From: Marinomonas communis
Lineage (GTDB): Bacteria; Pseudomonadota; Gammaproteobacteria; Pseudomonadales; Marinomonadaceae
Length of the DNA stretch: 64,000 nt
Direction of reading: 5' to 3'
Assembly: GCF_004363305.1 (NCBI RefSeq)
Contig: NZ_SNZA01000002.1
Coordinates: 248,001 to 312,000, forward strand
Of this stretch, positions 46,055-53,709 are shown one piece after another (position 1 is the stretch's first letter; every line of letters starts with the position of its first letter). The position numbers and the translations under genes were made by a program. The notes beneath the pieces are model-generated. The model saw only the letters and a program-made list of their open reading frames with translations. It did no database searches and was not told the origin of the DNA.

Positions 46055-47464
46055 ATGGCAACTTTAATTGATTCCCTCAATACGCTGTTTTGGGGCTATA
46101 TTCTGATTTATGGTCTGTTGGCCGTTGGCGTGTACTTCACCCTGCGTTTAGGATTTATCCAAATCCGCCACTTTCCTGAATTTGTCCGCACCGTATTCAA
46201 AGCCCCACAAAGCGACCGTGGCGGCATTTCCCCCTTCCAAGCCTTATGTACCAGCCTAGCCTCCCGCGTCGGCACAGGTAACATGGCAGGTGTTGCCGTT
46301 GCGCTGGCATTAGGCGGCGCAGGTGCCATCTTCTGGATGTGGGTCGTTGCTTTGATCGGTATGGCAACCGCTTACGCAGAAAGCACTTTGGCACAGCTTT
46401 ACAAAGTACGTGACCAAAACGGCCAGCTACGCGGTGGTCCGGCGTTCTACATCAGCAAAGGTTTAAAAGCACCATGGGCGGGTGCTATCTTCTCCTTGGC
46501 GCTGATCCTTGCCTTCGGTCTAGTGTTCAATGCGGTACAAGCCAACTCGATTGCCGGAGCAATGGAAGGCGCATTTGGTGTGCCTAAATTGACCTCAGGT
46601 CTTGTGATTATGGTACTGGCCGCGATTGTTATCTTTGGCGGCATCAAGAAAATCGCACGCTTCGCTGAGATCGTCGTGCCATTTATGGCAATTGCTTACT
46701 TAGCGTTGGCGCTGTACATCATCGCGGTGAACTTCGAGCAAGTTCCAGCCATGTTTGCGCTGATTTTCAAGAGCGCCTTTGGTATTGAACAAGCTGCTGG
46801 CGGTATCGCCGGTGCATTGCTAAACGGTGTTAAGCGAGGTCTATTCTCGAACGAAGCCGGTATGGGTTCTGCACCAAACATCGCAGCAGTAGCAACGCCT
46901 AACCCACACCACCCAGCGTCTCAGGGCATGGTGCAATCACTCGGTGTATTCATCGATACATTGCTCATCTGTACCGCAACTGCCTTGATGATCTTGCTGT
47001 CCGGCGTGCTAGGCAACGGCGAGTCAGGCATAGTCCTAACGCAAACCGCGATGTCGCACCACGTCGGCAGCTTTGGCCATTACTTTGTTGCCATCGCAAT
47101 CTTCTTCTTCGCCTTCACCTCGATCATTGGTAACTACAGCTACGCGGAAAACGCTCTGACGTACCTGAAGTGGGCAAGCAAACCAGGTATCTTCATCTTG
47201 CGTGTCCTAGCGCTAGCGATGATCCCTTGGGGCGCGTACGAAAGCGTAGCAATGGTCTTCAACGCAGCCGATGCAGCGATGGGCCTCATGGCAACCATCA
47301 ACTTAATCGCCATCGTACTGCTGTCTGGTTTGGTCGTGAAACTGACCAAAGACTACTTCGCTCAGAACAAGACTCGTACACCGATCTTTAACTCAGACGA
47401 CTACCCTGAAGTACAGAAAGACATCGACCTAAGTGTTTGGGACGAAAAGCCTAAACAGGATTGA
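46055..47464 (+). CDS. alanine/glycine:cation symporter (AGCS family)
   Basis: A 469-residue membrane protein with about eleven helices. The family signature GLFSNEAGMGSAPNIAAVA is present near residue 260, CTSLASRVGTGNMAGVAVAL near residue 70 and MWVVALIGMATAYAESTLAQ just after. It imports alanine or glycine with Na+. Start at 46055, with GGGAG eight bases upstream; the longest frame adds 24 codons across the leader hairpin. A terminator follows 38 bp after the stop. Confidence 0.94.
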   Translation: MATLIDSLNTLFWGYILIYGLLAVGVYFTLRLGFIQIRHFPEFVRTVFKAPQSDRGGISPFQALCTSLASRVGTGNMAGVAVALALGGAGAIFWMWVVALIGMATAYAESTLAQLYKVRDQNGQLRGGPAFYISKGLKAPWAGAIFSLALILAFGLVFNAVQANSIAGAMEGAFGVPKLTSGLVIMVLAAIVIFGGIKKIARFAEIVVPFMAIAYLALALYIIAVNFEQVPAMFALIFKSAFGIEQAAGGIAGALLNGVKRGLFSNEAGMGSAPNIAAVATPNPHHPASQGMVQSLGVFIDTLLICTATALMILLSGVLGNGESGIVLTQTAMSHHVGSFGHYFVAIAIFFFAFTSIIGNYSYAENALTYLKWASKPGIFILRVLALAMIPWGAYESVAMVFNAADAAMGLMATINLIAIVLLSGLVVKLTKDYFAQNKTRTPIFNSDDYPEVQKDIDLSVWDEKPKQD

Positions 47465-47501
47465 TCGCGTTTAAGGTCTGTTGAGAATTGGATCTGTTGA
47501 T

Positions 47502-47530
47502 AAAGCCTGCCTCGTGCAGGCTTTGTTTTG
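47502..47530 (+). terminator. intrinsic terminator after the AGCS symporter
   Basis: AAAGCCTGC (47502-47510), loop CTCGT, GCAGGCTTT (47516-47524), then GTTTT. A perfect 9-bp stem, just before the attC-like site at 47542. Confidence 0.88.
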
Positions 47531-47541
47531 GGGGGAGGAGC

Positions 47542-47631
47542 GTCTAATGCCCCGCTAAACGGCGAGCGTTAGCGAGCACAGTGGAGGCCACGATTTTTTT
47601 GGCCGGAACGAATTTGAGCGGCTTGTTATGA
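47542..47631 (-). repeat. attC-like recombination site (site D) behind the RusA-like gene
   Basis: On the minus strand the 90-bp palindrome begins TCATAACAAGCCGCTCAAA and ends GTTTAGCGGGGCATTAGAC, with GGCC-rich inner arms. TAACAA at one end and GC-RTTAGAC at the other match integron attC outer boxes; the core G is changed to A (ATTAGAC). The stop of the RusA-like gene lies inside TAACAA. The outer box TCATAA is exactly complementary to TTATGA at the start of the same cassette (48295-48300 side), as expected for a true cassette. Confidence 0.75.
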
Positions 47632-48282
47632 ATTATTTATCTCCGCTAGGCGGTCAGTTGCACTAGTTATTTTGAAGCCCGCTAGCCTCCCCTTATGAAA
47701 TACTCGCTGTATAGGCATGACTAATTTTGCTTGGTAGTACTCTATGCCAGCTTCTAAAGCTTGATTTTTAAATTCAATGCCAGATCTATAACGTTCTATA
47801 AAAATTTTTTGATGCTCAGGCTTCATGTTGTTCCATATAGGAAGACATAAATTTCCTTCAAAAGAAAGGAACTCCAAGCCTTCTTTCGGAAGCCACTCAT
47901 CACTTACATATTTAATCGTCACAATTAGCTTTTCATCTGGGTCATGATAGATATCAGTCCAATAGCACTCAATAGATTGAACCTGATTATCATCAACTAA
48001 GACTCCATCTGGGCCAGATATAGAATCTAGAAGTGGCTTGATGATGTTGTCAACATCATATGCGCTTGCATGCTCATATCTGTGCTGCTCCGTTACTCGC
48101 CACTCTATGAGTAATTTAACATCTCCTGACAATAAGAATCCCGCACCTTTTACTATTGACGACACAAAATCTTTAAACTCATTTTTCTTTTCTGATTTTG
48201 ATTGGAGGGATACTGGAGATCTGTTGATTTCAAAAACAATTTCTCCATATTCAGGAGGTTCTTTACCTAGATGATCATTCAT
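47626..48282 (-). CDS. RusA-like Holliday junction endonuclease with C-terminal extension (cassette gene)
   Basis: A 218-residue protein. Residues 12-125 match the RusA fold: the catalytic cluster ASAYDVDNIIKPLLDSI supplies D76, D78 and K82, and GPDGVLVDDNQVQSIECYW supplies D97/D98. RusA resolves Holliday junctions and is about 120 residues long; here some 90 residues of unrecognised sequence follow. It lies as a single gene between the module at 48298 and attC-like site D, 16 bases from the putative recombination point, so it looks like an integron cassette rather than a prophage gene. No Shine-Dalgarno sequence is evident. Confidence 0.75.
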   Translation of the reverse strand: MNDHLGKEPPEYGEIVFEINRSPVSLQSKSEKKNEFKDFVSSIVKGAGFLLSGDVKLLIEWRVTEQHRYEHASAYDVDNIIKPLLDSISGPDGVLVDDNQVQSIECYWTDIYHDPDEKLIVTIKYVSDEWLPKEGLEFLSFEGNLCLPIWNNMKPEHQKIFIERYRSGIEFKNQALEAGIEYYQAKLVMPIQRVFHKGRLAGFKITSATDRLAEINNS

Positions 48283-48297
48283 AGTTGATTTGATTCA

Positions 48298-48617
48298 TAA
48301 CGTTTTATTAATGCGCATGCGCGTTTATCCAATAAACCGTGTGTGCGCGTTATTCTGCACTTGGATATCGATCATAAAGCCATAAGCTATTGATGAAATT
48401 AAATTTATTATACAAAATATGTATAAATACGCATGCTCATTTTGATAGAAAGCCGCGTCTGTCAGGGGGAGGAAAAAGAAAGGTGTTCTCCAGTCATCCG
48501 TGACAGTGTTGGTTAGAGGTTAAGCTATTTCTTATACCGTTGCCAATGTTCTGAGATCAAAGTCTTAGCGGCTTTTAACCTAGGCTGCGGACCAGCTCCC
48601 CGATACAATCGGGTCGT
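48298..48617 (-). repeat. ORF-less module, copy 1 (upstream of the RusA-like gene)
   Basis: This matches copies at 58704-59034 and 60612-60950 along most of its length. The end nearest the gene is an attC-like palindrome (48298-48352: TAAC...GCGTTA with GCGCA/TGCGC and GTTTAT/ATAAAC arms). Next come about 100 bp with TATAAT on the minus strand (48407-48412). Then a GATAGAAAGCC boundary (where the other copies read GATAAATAACC), a conserved stretch of about 150 bp, and an ACA-loop hairpin at the far end. I see no ORF. Confidence 0.75.
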
Positions 48618-48648
48618 ACAAAAACCGATATTACGACCTTCATCAGAG

Positions 48649-49083
48649 GTTCCATGCATTTGATTCGCGTGCTTTTTTAAATAGTTGAATTGCATGAAAG
48701 CTCCAGCCCGAAGCAATCAGGCGAAGCTCTTTGCAGCAGAGGATGCAAGGTTGTTCCCGCGCGCAGCGCAGTCCTACAAGAGATTCCATGCGTTTGATTC
48801 GCGCTGACGTTTCGAGCTGAGGGACGAAGCGAAGAAGTTGTGCAAGCGAATTGAATGCTTGGAAGCTCAGGCCAACAGCAATCAGGCGAAGCGCGTTGCG
48901 GCAGAGGATGCGAGGTTGTTCCCGCGCACAGCGCGGTCCTACAAGAGATTCTATGCGTTTGATTCGCGTGCTTTCTAAATATTTGAATTGCATGGAAGCT
49001 CCAACCCGCAGCAATCAGGCGAAGCGCATTGCCGCGAAGGATGCTAGGTTGTTCCCGCGCACAGCGCAGTCCTACAAGAGCTG
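48649..49083. repeat. three tandem R+S repeat units with REP-like hairpins
   Basis: Unit R is a palindrome bounded by TTCCATGC and GCATGGAAGCTC; unit S begins CAATCAGGCGAAGC and ends TTGTTCCCGCGC... TCCTACAAGAG. Order: R short (48649-48703), S (48704-48782), R long (48783-48868), S (48869-48947), R short (48948-49001), S (49002-49083). The long R has the inner part TGACGTTTCGAGCTGAGGGA; in the short R it is replaced by an AT-rich stretch of about 15 bp. The rest of the 48283-49094 gap is module copy 1. Confidence 0.85.
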
Positions 49084-49094
49084 AAGCCTAGGGG

Positions 49095-50090
49095 TTAGGA
49101 AGCTAGGATCCAGCGTTTCATGGCGCGGCGGAAGTTGCTGGTGTCGTAGAAGTTAAGCGATTCGGCGACTCTTTCGGTGGAGTAGCCGAGTTTGTGGCTG
49201 TAGTGGTAGCTCATTAAGCTGCGCGCTTGGTCCATTTGCTTTTGATAGCTGGTGCCGTGGGCTTTGAGTTTGCGTTTGAGGGTCGCGGGGCTGATGGCCA
49301 TTTCTTCTGCCAAGGTTTCTAACGATGGCATCTCACGTATCTCTTGCAGTAAACGTTGCTGTATAAAACCCAAAAAGCTCAGCGGTAGTTGGGCGACTTG
49401 CTGTTCACTGACGTGAAAGAGGCTGCTCGATGCTTGTTTCAACGGCTCATGCAGTAATGTGTTGGGTAAGGTCAGTACAAAGCGCTCACAGTTTGTCTTT
49501 ATAGGGCTGGCGGCCCATCGGCTTTGGCATTCAGATAGGGTATTGGTAGGTAGGCTTTTCAGTTCAAATGCCCACTCAGCTGCATGCAGGTCAACGCCTA
49601 ACCAGAGCAATATAGAGCGCAGGGCTTCCATCTCCATCAGTACCGCTAAGGTAAATTCCTCTGGGTCAAGATGAGCCCCCGCATCGCTCCAATACAGAGA
49701 TAAATAGCCTTCGTGCTTGAGTGCGGTCACATGCAGTAGAGGCGACCAAAGGCTTTGTGCTTTCAGTAGATAATCCAATGCCTGCGCCACGTTTGCAGCA
49801 TGCATAACGCCTAAACCAAAGTGTTGCAGGCTGATGGGCAACAGCTGCTGGCCGATGACCAAGGGTAAGTCTGGGCGGGATAATAGAAAGCTGGCGTTGC
49901 GAAACAACTGCGCCAGCTGTTTCGCTGATAATAGCGTTCTCGGATTTTGTAGGTCCGTAGCGAACAGTTTGGTTTTACTTAGCAACACGTCCATCGGTAT
50001 CGCGCGCTGAAGCGCCACGTCGCCCATTTGCAGGACACCTGCTTGCAGAGCGACGGTCGCCTCATGGGATTCACACCAAGACTTGGCCAT
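49095..50090 (-). CDS. AraC family transcriptional regulator (OruR/arabinose-binding-like N domain)
   Basis: A 331-residue regulator. The N-terminal effector domain (about 15-200) is of the 'arabinose-binding / GlxA-unlike' OruR-ArgR class. The C-terminal double helix-turn-helix spans 225-331: LETLAEEMAISPATLKRKLKAHG and LGYSTERVAESLNFYDTSNFRRAMKRW. It begins two bases after the stop of the membrane-protein gene, so the two form an operon, perhaps with the membrane protein as a signalling partner. The ligand is unknown. Confidence 0.9.
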   Translation of the reverse strand: MAKSWCESHEATVALQAGVLQMGDVALQRAIPMDVLLSKTKLFATDLQNPRTLLSAKQLAQLFRNASFLLSRPDLPLVIGQQLLPISLQHFGLGVMHAANVAQALDYLLKAQSLWSPLLHVTALKHEGYLSLYWSDAGAHLDPEEFTLAVLMEMEALRSILLWLGVDLHAAEWAFELKSLPTNTLSECQSRWAASPIKTNCERFVLTLPNTLLHEPLKQASSSLFHVSEQQVAQLPLSFLGFIQQRLLQEIREMPSLETLAEEMAISPATLKRKLKAHGTSYQKQMDQARSLMSYHYSHKLGYSTERVAESLNFYDTSNFRRAMKRWILAS

Positions 50091-50092
50091 CT

Positions 50093-51052
50093 CTACACCA
50101 CATGAACATTCGCGATCGATTGGCTGTTTACGATTCCATCAGCCGTCGAAGCAAGGTCAGCTTGCACTTGCTGTATGTTATTGCGTAGCTCTGAATCGGA
50201 TAAGGCGTTTTCCAATATTAAGGTACGTGACTTCACTTCTAACAATGTCGCCTGCTTGTGGCCTTTGCCGCGAAAACGCATGGAGCGCAGCAACAACACC
50301 ACATCATTAATCTGTTCTTGAGAAACCGGAGCCGCCGATAACAGGGCGTAGCCTTCCCCCGTCAGTTGAAAGACTTGGCTGGCATCAGGGCTGTTCCAAA
50401 GCAGCATTTCAGCGATTAAAAAGCGCAATTTGCTTTGATCTTGCAGCGTTAATGGTAGTTGGCTGCGTACTTCGGGGGCGACACGCAGCACCACCAAGGT
50501 AGGCTGATGTGCAGGGGCGTCTTGCACTGCTTTGGCTAACGCTGACCATTGTGGCAATAGGCTATCTTCGTGTAGCGCCAAGTCGTTTTGCAGCACGCCC
50601 GAACGTTTATTTAAGTACTTCTTAAGCTGGCGCTGTTCGCGATACCAAAGGATCAATCCGATTACCAACGACACTAAACCCACGGGAGCTGACTCGATCC
50701 ATTTATCCCAAGAGACAGCGTCTGGCAGCACATAGATTTCATCCAGCATGTCTTGGAAGCTGGAAGCGCACAGACACAAGAAGCCAAATGCCATCCAATT
50801 GGTGATAAATCCCGGCTCACGGGTCGCCAGTACAATCAGCATCCACATCACCATAAACAGCGCTAAGCCGCCTTCGCCGATGATGTCCAACCATACCCAA
50901 TCAACGGTAGGGATCACTGCGCCTGCGGTTTTATTCAAAAGGATGATAACCGCCATGCTCAATGGTAGGCCGATCAACCACGGCCAATGGGGTACCAGCA
51001 TTTTGGCAAAAACATAAGTGTGCAGCAGTGTGTAGCGAACGCGACGAATCAT
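50093..51052 (-). CDS. membrane protein with degenerate GGDEF-like C-terminal domain
   Basis: A 319-residue protein. Four to five hydrophobic helices (residues 20-145, ending VSLVIGLILWYREQRQLKKY) form an MASE-like sensor. The cytosolic part (about 175-290) has the strand order of a GGDEF domain (TLVVLRVAPEVR, then VFQLTGEGYALLS), but the active site reads TGEGY where GGDEF is expected, so cyclase activity is unlikely. It is co-transcribed with the AraC gene downstream. GAGGAG lies six bases before the ATG. Confidence 0.6.
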   Translation of the reverse strand: MIRRVRYTLLHTYVFAKMLVPHWPWLIGLPLSMAVIILLNKTAGAVIPTVDWVWLDIIGEGGLALFMVMWMLIVLATREPGFITNWMAFGFLCLCASSFQDMLDEIYVLPDAVSWDKWIESAPVGLVSLVIGLILWYREQRQLKKYLNKRSGVLQNDLALHEDSLLPQWSALAKAVQDAPAHQPTLVVLRVAPEVRSQLPLTLQDQSKLRFLIAEMLLWNSPDASQVFQLTGEGYALLSAAPVSQEQINDVVLLLRSMRFRGKGHKQATLLEVKSRTLILENALSDSELRNNIQQVQADLASTADGIVNSQSIANVHVV

Positions 51053-51277
51053 TTAGCTCTCCTCAAGACAGCAATGTTTCTACGCGCATCATGTGACACT
51101 TATATGACAGGCAAAGTCCGATCAGCTCACATAAGAGCTGAATTTTCTTCAAAAAGAGCTAAACAGACGATAAAAGTGACGATAAAAACCAGTTAAAAAG
51201 GGATAAATGGCCGCTAAAAAGCTCAAAAATCTGTAAAACCCATCAAATCAACCTCGTTCCGAGAGCGTCAAAAAAAT

Positions 51278-51295
51278 CTGTCACAAATCTGCCAC
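51278..51295 (+). promoter_or_regulatory. Pho box upstream of the phytase gene
   Basis: CTGTCACAAATCTGCCAC matches the 18-bp PhoB box (two CTGTCAT half sites 11 bp apart) at nearly every position. It lies about 65 bp before the phytase ATG, suggesting induction by phosphate starvation. The 51053-51358 gap holds nothing else that I recognise. Confidence 0.8.
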
Positions 51296-51358
51296 ACAAC
51301 CTTTTTACAGTGCCCCTAATTCTTATGACCAACCCTTATTTCATGATTAGGAGCCTTT

Positions 51359-53368
51359 ATGCCTCGTTTCCAACACACTCTGATTGCCACCGCTTTATTG
51401 GCAGCCAGTAGCAGCTACGCAGCGACCACATCCACTAGCTATGAAGACATTGCCGACAGCGCGGTATGGCAATCCGCAGACGGTCAGCAGTCTTTATTGA
51501 TTAGCACCCTAGAAGGCAATGGCATCGCGGTGTATAACGCCTCAGGCAAAGAAATTCAGCATATTGAGGGTATCGAAGCATTGGGCGCAGACGTGCGTTA
51601 TGGCTTGCGTTCAGAAGACGGTAAGAAAGCCGACATCGCAGCCGTTGGCCTACCTGATGAAGACGCCATCGCGTTCTACCAGATCAACAGCAAAGCGAAT
51701 GCTCCGCTAACAGAGGTAGGGCGCTTGCCTCTAGAGATCACGCCAGAAGGCGTCTGTTTGGGTAAAAATGCCACATCGGGCAACATGTTTGTCGCTAGTT
51801 ACGACGATGCAGGCAACCTGGTGCAATATAAGCTCAAGTACGATGGCTCAAAGGTCAGCAGTGCGATCCAACATAACGGCAAACCAACGTTTGTCCGCGC
51901 CATGAATGTGGGCGGTGAGTTAAGTGGTTGTGCTATGGATGACGAAACCAATACCTTATACGTGGCAGAGCAAAACGTTGGTGTCTGGGGGTACGGTGCT
52001 GATCCTGAGAACGTCAAAGACCGCGCGCTACTGGATGTGGTTGAGCCACTTGGTCATTTAGAAGAGATTGAAAACCTAGACATCGTTTATCAAGCACATG
52101 GCAAAGGTGCCATTGTCATCGCCGATGAAGGCCAAGGCTTTGTGCTATACGATCGTGTTAGCCATAAATTTCTTGGTAAGTTTGATGTCGCAGGTGTTGA
52201 AGAAGCCAAGCTGGTCAGCGCGTCCACTCAGCAGCTTTGGATTGGTAACACCGAGCTAGACGAGCCCGTTTACCAAACCCTTTCTTGGGACGAGCTTGAA
52301 AAGCTTTCGGGCTATAAAGCAGAAAACACCTTGTCTCCACGGGAGCTTGAAATCAAAGGCGTGGAATTGGTGCGTGCTCACGGTGAAACCAAAGCCGTCG
52401 ATAACCATGGCGATGCGGCGGACGACCCAGCCCTTTGGTATAACGCCAAATCCCCCAAAGACAGTCTGATCATCGCCACCAACAAAAAGGGCGGCTTGAT
52501 GGCTTATGACCTACAAGGTAACGAGATCCAATATCTAGAAGGCGGCAAGCCCAACAACGTCGATATTCGCCAAGATGTGATCGATGCAGAAGGTAATCCG
52601 ATCGCGCTAGCAGCGGCGTCAAACCGTAAGAAGAACACAATCACACTGTACACCATCGATGGTTCTGCTACGCCGATCAAACCACTGCCTGCCACTCAAG
52701 GCACAGTGCACCCAGAGGCACCAGAGCTACTGTCCAGCGTCGATGAAGTCTACGGCCTGTGTATGTCACGTGGCGAAGACGGAACACCCTATGTATTCGT
52801 GAACGGCAAAGATGGCCAGATCAAACAATGGCGCATTAGCGTGAAAAATGACGAAGCTCAAGGCACCGTTGTGCGCACCCTAAACGTACCGTCACAGCCA
52901 GAAGGCTGTGTGGTGGATGACCGAACTCAGACTCTATATGTAGGTGAAGAAGACCACGCGATCTGGGCGTTCGATGCCCGTGAGAATGGCAGCACAGAAG
53001 GTCAAATCTTTGCCGAAGTGGATGGTAAACACCTAATCGACGACATCGAAGGCTTAACCCTTTACCAAACCAAAAAGCAAAACCTGCTGATCGCCTCAAG
53101 CCAAGGTAACAACACCTATGCGGTGTTTGATTTAAATGATCAAGGCAAATTCGTAAAAAGCTTCGCCATCATCGGCGATGACGAACGCGGCACAGACGGC
53201 GCTACCGACACCGACGGCATCCACGCCGTTTCACAAAGCTTAGGTGACGAGTTCCCGAACGGCCTGTTCTTAGCACAGGATTGGTACAACATTGATAGCC
53301 AATACAAAGCCGAGAACCAAAACTTCAAAATCGTCGACTGGCGCGACATTCAAGCGGTTTTGAAATAA
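51359..53368 (+). CDS. secreted beta-propeller phytase, two tandem domains
   Basis: A 669-residue extracytoplasmic protein that should release phosphate from phytate or other organophosphates with Ca2+. The signal peptide ends ASSSYAATTS. Two propeller domains are seen: an N-terminal one (about 25-320, the shorter partner) and a C-terminal one (about 330-669) opening VKAVDNHGDAADDPALWYN-like (AVDNHGDAADDPALWYN), the classic beta-propeller phytase start. The N domain lacks that D-D-P-A-x-W block (it has DIADSAVWQSADG), so it is probably an inactive or helper domain. A Pho box precedes it and a terminator follows. Confidence 0.92.
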   Translation: MPRFQHTLIATALLAASSSYAATTSTSYEDIADSAVWQSADGQQSLLISTLEGNGIAVYNASGKEIQHIEGIEALGADVRYGLRSEDGKKADIAAVGLPDEDAIAFYQINSKANAPLTEVGRLPLEITPEGVCLGKNATSGNMFVASYDDAGNLVQYKLKYDGSKVSSAIQHNGKPTFVRAMNVGGELSGCAMDDETNTLYVAEQNVGVWGYGADPENVKDRALLDVVEPLGHLEEIENLDIVYQAHGKGAIVIADEGQGFVLYDRVSHKFLGKFDVAGVEEAKLVSASTQQLWIGNTELDEPVYQTLSWDELEKLSGYKAENTLSPRELEIKGVELVRAHGETKAVDNHGDAADDPALWYNAKSPKDSLIIATNKKGGLMAYDLQGNEIQYLEGGKPNNVDIRQDVIDAEGNPIALAAASNRKKNTITLYTIDGSATPIKPLPATQGTVHPEAPELLSSVDEVYGLCMSRGEDGTPYVFVNGKDGQIKQWRISVKNDEAQGTVVRTLNVPSQPEGCVVDDRTQTLYVGEEDHAIWAFDARENGSTEGQIFAEVDGKHLIDDIEGLTLYQTKKQNLLIASSQGNNTYAVFDLNDQGKFVKSFAIIGDDERGTDGATDTDGIHAVSQSLGDEFPNGLFLAQDWYNIDSQYKAENQNFKIVDWRDIQAVLK

Positions 53369-53385
53369 GCCTGATTTAGATGATA

Positions 53386-53421
53386 AAAAGCCGCTAATTC
53401 GAGGGAATTAGCGGCTTTTTT
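53386..53421 (+). terminator. intrinsic terminator after the phytase gene
   Basis: GCCGCTAATTC (53390-53400) and GAATTAGCGGC (53405-53415) form a perfect 11-bp stem with a GAGG loop, followed by TTTTTT. An A tract on the other side makes it potentially bidirectional. Confidence 0.95.
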
Positions 53422-53707
53422 GTTCCCGCGCACAGCGCAGTCCTACAAGGCTGGTTTCTCCCCGATGCAATAGGGTCGTACAAAAAATATCGCGACCTTC
53501 ATTAGAGGTTTCATGCGTTTAATTCGCGCTGACGTTTCGAGCTGAGGGACGAAGCGAAGAAGTTGCGCAAGCGAATTGAATGCTTGAAAACTCCAGCCAG
53601 CAGCAATCAGGCGAATCTTATTACTGCGGAGGGTGCGAGGTTGTTCCCGCGCGCAGCGCAGTCCTACAAAACGGCTCTATCCCTGATAGAATCGGGGCAT
53701 ACATGTG
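53422..53707. repeat. repeat cluster: REP-like hairpins, one R and one S unit
   Basis: Starting right after the phytase terminator: a REP-like hairpin (53422-53449), a CCCCGATGCAATAGGG-TCGTACAA variant (53457-53483), a long R unit (53509-53592, TTCATGCG to TTGAAAACTC), an S unit (53593-53669) and a further hairpin CCCTGATAGAATCGGGG-CATACA (53690-53705). It ends immediately before the modF stop. No gene is present. Confidence 0.8.
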
Positions 53708-53709
53708 TT

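Noticed and set aside
47626..48282. RusA gene as evidence of a prophage
   Set aside because: No other phage gene is near; the flanks are attC-like palindromes and chromosomal transporter and regulator genes.
48525..49014. Minus-strand frames of 63 and 123 codons across the repeats, and similar frames at 60905-61126 and 61558-61743
   Set aside because: They read through R/S repeats and REP hairpins, resemble each other only because the repeats do, and have no start signals or family resemblance.
48649..49083. Regular repeats that could be read as a CRISPR array
   Set aside because: The units are palindromic, of unequal length (about 55 and 88 bp, with 80-bp partners that are also conserved), recur elsewhere in both orientations, and there are no cas genes.
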